Assembly: GCF_013149275.1 (NCBI RefSeq)
Contig: NZ_JABGNA010000001.1
Span: 248,001-312,000 of the forward strand
DNA: 64,000 bases
From: Mucilaginibacter sp. SG564
GTDB lineage: Bacteria > Bacteroidota > Bacteroidia > Sphingobacteriales > Sphingobacteriaceae
Reading direction: 5' to 3'
The notes below the pieces were generated by a model. It was not told the DNA's origin, ran no database searches, and worked only from the letters and a program-made list of their open reading frames with translations. Position numbers and translations under genes: made by a program. Every line of letters begins with the position of its first letter. Position 1 is the stretch's first letter. This document shows positions 61,767 through 64,000 of this stretch, in pieces.

Positions 61767-62708
61767 TTATTTCTTTTTAAGAGTATTTATGGCCGCCTTA
61801 AAACGCATTTGATCATCAAAATCGGTTGTTTTTTCTGTTGCCCGTTTGCGATAATCAATAGGAGTGATACCTGTTTTTTCTTTGAAAAGCCGCGAGAAAT
61901 AAAAATAGCTGTCAAACTTCAAATCGTATGCGATATGTTTTATGGGTATATCAGGATTGTTTAAAAGCTCTTTAGCGCGCTCAATTTTGAGTTGGATATA
62001 ATATTGGCCGGGCGATAATCCGGTATAACTTTTAAATAGTTTCCGAAACCACGAATAGCCTACCTGTAATTCATCGGCAGCCTGCTCGGGCGAAAAATCA
62101 TTTACGATATTGGAACGGAATAACAGTCGGGCTTTATTCACAATGATCTCTTTGTCTTCGCACTCCACATCGTTTTGTTTAATGACAGCATGTACGCAAC
62201 CCAGCAAATGTAAAGCCGCACCCGATATGAGGGGTTGGTAACCTGTATTCTCGTTCCTGGTATTTTCGATGATGTTGTTAAATAAATTGAAAATGCCTTC
62301 GTTGAAACCGATGTACATACTTGGGTTTTTCGGACTCAGGAAATTATTTTTTACCAATCTGTCAATAATATCACCTTTAACTCCTATCCAATATTCGTCC
62401 CAGCCGGTTTCATTATTGGGTTTATATCGGTGGCGCTCGCCAGGGAACAGTATGATCACTGTTCCAGCGGTAATAGTACGTTGTGTGCAGTTATCAGATT
62501 CAAAAACACCCTTGCCTCTTGTGATATAAATAACCTGGTACTCATTTAAAACCCTACCTATATTCCAGCTAAAATAATGATGTGCCGGATGATTTTTTAC
62601 CGGATATAAGCCGGTAGGTTCAATATGGGTACAACCAGCATTAAGCACGCACAGCCCCCAATTTTCATCTTCGCGGCTTACAGGCAGGTATTTGTAATAA
62701 TTGATCAT
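61767..62708 (-). CDS. AraC-family transcriptional regulator with cupin sensor
   Basis: The 313-residue product has an N-terminal AraC-type cupin (about 20-150, YQVIYITRGKGVFESDN, GTVIILFPGERHRYKP) and a C-terminal double helix-turn-helix (about 205-300, with DIPIKHIAYDLKFDSYFYFSRLFKEKTG in parts and PIDYRKR). Such proteins usually activate carbohydrate genes on binding a sugar. The GH43-like gene upstream on the same strand is a likely target. No promoter pair was found in the 178-bp gap between them. Confidence 0.93.
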   Translation of the reverse strand: MINYYKYLPVSREDENWGLCVLNAGCTHIEPTGLYPVKNHPAHHYFSWNIGRVLNEYQVIYITRGKGVFESDNCTQRTITAGTVIILFPGERHRYKPNNETGWDEYWIGVKGDIIDRLVKNNFLSPKNPSMYIGFNEGIFNLFNNIIENTRNENTGYQPLISGAALHLLGCVHAVIKQNDVECEDKEIIVNKARLLFRSNIVNDFSPEQAADELQVGYSWFRKLFKSYTGLSPGQYYIQLKIERAKELLNNPDIPIKHIAYDLKFDSYFYFSRLFKEKTGITPIDYRKRATEKTTDFDDQMRFKAAINTLKKK

Positions 62709-62886
62709 TTAAAAAGCATTTACTAATAAACAGTTTGGTAATGTTTATATAAAAGGTAGATTAAAAGCCATACCAATTGACGCAGACATAGGTTTATATG
62801 AAGTTAAAAATAACAATAAATAGGTCTGTCACAAGTTGGATTTCAAAAAGTACAGATACACCACTAAATATTAATTGTTTATCTGG

Positions 62887-64000
62887 CTATTTATTAAGTT
62901 GTTTCCCGCTTGAATCGAGCATATCAAACTTTATTATTTTACTATTATCTGCAGTATAGGTATTGCCGCCATCGCCGCTATAAAAAGCCGAAACAGAAGT
63001 TGCCTCCGCGGTTTGATAAGCAAAACCGTATGATCCGGTAACTGCTGCCGATTTTACAACAACGCAATAATTTATGCCTGCCTCAATTTTTATTTTAGGC
63101 CGAACGGTAAGCCTTTTTGCCGACCAGCCCACAACGCCTGCATCCAGATTCTGAGTGCTTAAGGGGCTGCCGGTTGGTTTACCTGTTTTGTCGGCCCTGT
63201 AAACGGCAATTTGAAGTGTGGCATCGGGATATCCTATTTTAAAGGTGGTAAAACGCAGGGTACTTAATACACCTGATAAGCTGGCCTTAAAGGTTTGTGC
63301 CCATTGCATCGCCTTACTGATGTCATGTTGCGTACGATATTCTTTTAAATTGATGTTTTTTGCAGGCTTATTATCAGAAGTAGCAATTTTGAATGATTGA
63401 TCACAAGTCATGGGTTTTATGGAGCCATCGGCCTCGAAACTGAGCGGTGCCCAGTAATAATTTGCCAAAGCCTCATTTTTCGCGGCATTGTTCCATAAAT
63501 CGCTGCCAAACAAAAAAACAGGGCCAGTACCCAATATGATGGTTGACACAAAAGATGGCTGGCCCCCACAAGAGTTATCGCTGATCTTTCGGCCCTCAGA
63601 CCATGGTCCCAAAGGCGATTTAGCCATACTATATGATGCCCCTGTACCAGAACAATAGCCACAATTGGGATCGGAATAAACTACATAATAAATACCATTG
63701 CGCTTAAACATACCCGGCGCCTCGGTTTGTCCTTTGGTAATGCCTTTTGCAACTTCACCCGTACCTGTCAAATAGTCGTCGCTTAATTTTTCTATTACTA
63801 TAGTGCCTTTGGTGTGCCAGTCGGTATAGGCTAAGTATGCTGTACCATCATCGTCAACAAAAGTATCATGATCGCCATTATTTAAAGTAGCGGCAGGAGC
63901 GTTTGCATTAACAGCAAGTTTAGGTTCGGCAACCTCTGTAAATGGTCCGGTTGGAGATTTTGCTGTAAACACGTGATAACCCGATACATTATCATAAGTG
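62887..64000 (-). CDS. GH43-like glycoside hydrolase, N-terminal part outside the window
   Basis: The frame is open to the right edge (371 codons), so the start lies beyond the window; the first residues seen are TYDNVSGYHVFTAKSP. The five-bladed beta-propeller signatures of GH43-like enzymes are present: HDTFVDDDGTAYLAY with an acidic residue, then QTEAPGMFKRNGIYYVVYSD, a likely catalytic Glu region. After about residue 215 comes a separate beta-sandwich module (ALQ-IAVYRADKTGKPTG region to the end), perhaps a carbohydrate-binding domain. The expected substrates are arabinan, xylan or galactan side chains. The stop is at 62887. Confidence 0.85.
   Translation of the reverse strand, partial: TYDNVSGYHVFTAKSPTGPFTEVAEPKLAVNANAPAATLNNGDHDTFVDDDGTAYLAYTDWHTKGTIVIEKLSDDYLTGTGEVAKGITKGQTEAPGMFKRNGIYYVVYSDPNCGYCSGTGASYSMAKSPLGPWSEGRKISDNSCGGQPSFVSTIILGTGPVFLFGSDLWNNAAKNEALANYYWAPLSFEADGSIKPMTCDQSFKIATSDNKPAKNINLKEYRTQHDISKAMQWAQTFKASLSGVLSTLRFTTFKIGYPDATLQIAVYRADKTGKPTGSPLSTQNLDAGVVGWSAKRLTVRPKIKIEAGINYCVVVKSAAVTGSYGFAYQTAEATSVSAFYSGDGGNTYTADNSKIIKFDMLDSSGKQLNK

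Noticed and set aside
1..64000. CRISPR arrays, tRNA/rRNA genes, insertion sequences, prophage
   Set aside because: No regular spaced repeats, cloverleaf-like sequences, transposase or phage genes were recognised on either strand; a tRNAscan or ISfinder run would be needed to exclude them formally.

Overview
The window looks like a chromosomal region of a Bacteroidota member, most likely family Sphingobacteriaceae (Mucilaginibacter/Pedobacter-like). The reasons are five SusC/SusD outer-membrane uptake pairs, FecI/FecR regulator pairs driving STN-bearing SusC proteins, DUF4974-type FecR tails, DUF6377 and DUF4302 proteins, lipobox signal peptides, weak Shine-Dalgarno sequences and a TTTG/N19/TAnnTTTG-like promoter. 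No tRNA, rRNA, CRISPR array, transposase or phage gene was seen. This assignment is from family content only.

Layout. (1) 1-6901, minus strand: a truncated sodium:solute symporter gene behind a GntR/LacI-type regulator, then a SusC/SusD pair without STN or FecIR. The pair has a recognisable promoter and a tandem 10-bp repeat in its 5' leader. (2) 7100-8041: a nested palindromic repeat and a stand-alone class III nucleotide cyclase whose base-specifying residues look unlike an adenylate cyclase. (3) 8459-13539, plus strand: a five-gene operon encoding a TPR protein, a YdjI-like SPFH protein with a SHOCT tail, two zinc-ribbon proteins and a small uncharacterised protein, closed by a strong terminator. 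(4) 13834-25963, plus strand: FecI, FecR, STN-SusC, SusD-like lipoprotein, RidA, SelA/DgaE-like PLP enzyme, amidohydrolase, RraA-like protein and bile-acid/keto-acid type symporter. All four enzymes carry export signals, so this reads as a periplasmic route from an N-acyl amino-acid-like substrate to a keto acid that is then imported. (5) 26107-37790, plus strand: a GH92 mannosidase, a DUF6377 membrane regulator, and a SusC/SusD/GH97 alpha-glucoside locus. (6) 38007-50545: a minus-strand locus FecR, STN-SusC, SusD, two TlpA-like thioredoxins flanking a small secreted protein, and an M16 peptidase. The only plausible partner sigma factor is convergent, at the far end. (7) 51026-61695, minus strand: FecI, FecR, STN-SusC, SusD, zinc metallohydrolase lipoprotein, DUF4302 lipoprotein and an unknown lipoprotein. 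(8) 61767-64000, minus strand: an AraC-type regulator and the 3' part of a GH43-like gene.

The most interesting new signal is not a gene. In all three FecR-to-STN-SusC junctions there is a hairpin of 26-29 nt with different sequence but the same architecture: outer stem, A.C mismatch, inner stem closing GTG/CAC, 6-7 nt loop. It lies 61-87 nt after the fecR stop and 72-79 nt before the susC start. Compensatory base changes between the copies suggest a conserved leader RNA element. Two of the three leaders also share an inverted repeat that could pair with the region just upstream of the susC start. Other points of interest are the exported PLP/RidA pathway, the TPR-SPFH-zinc-ribbon operon, and a duplicated tail of the DUF4302 gene flanking an unknown lipoprotein gene.
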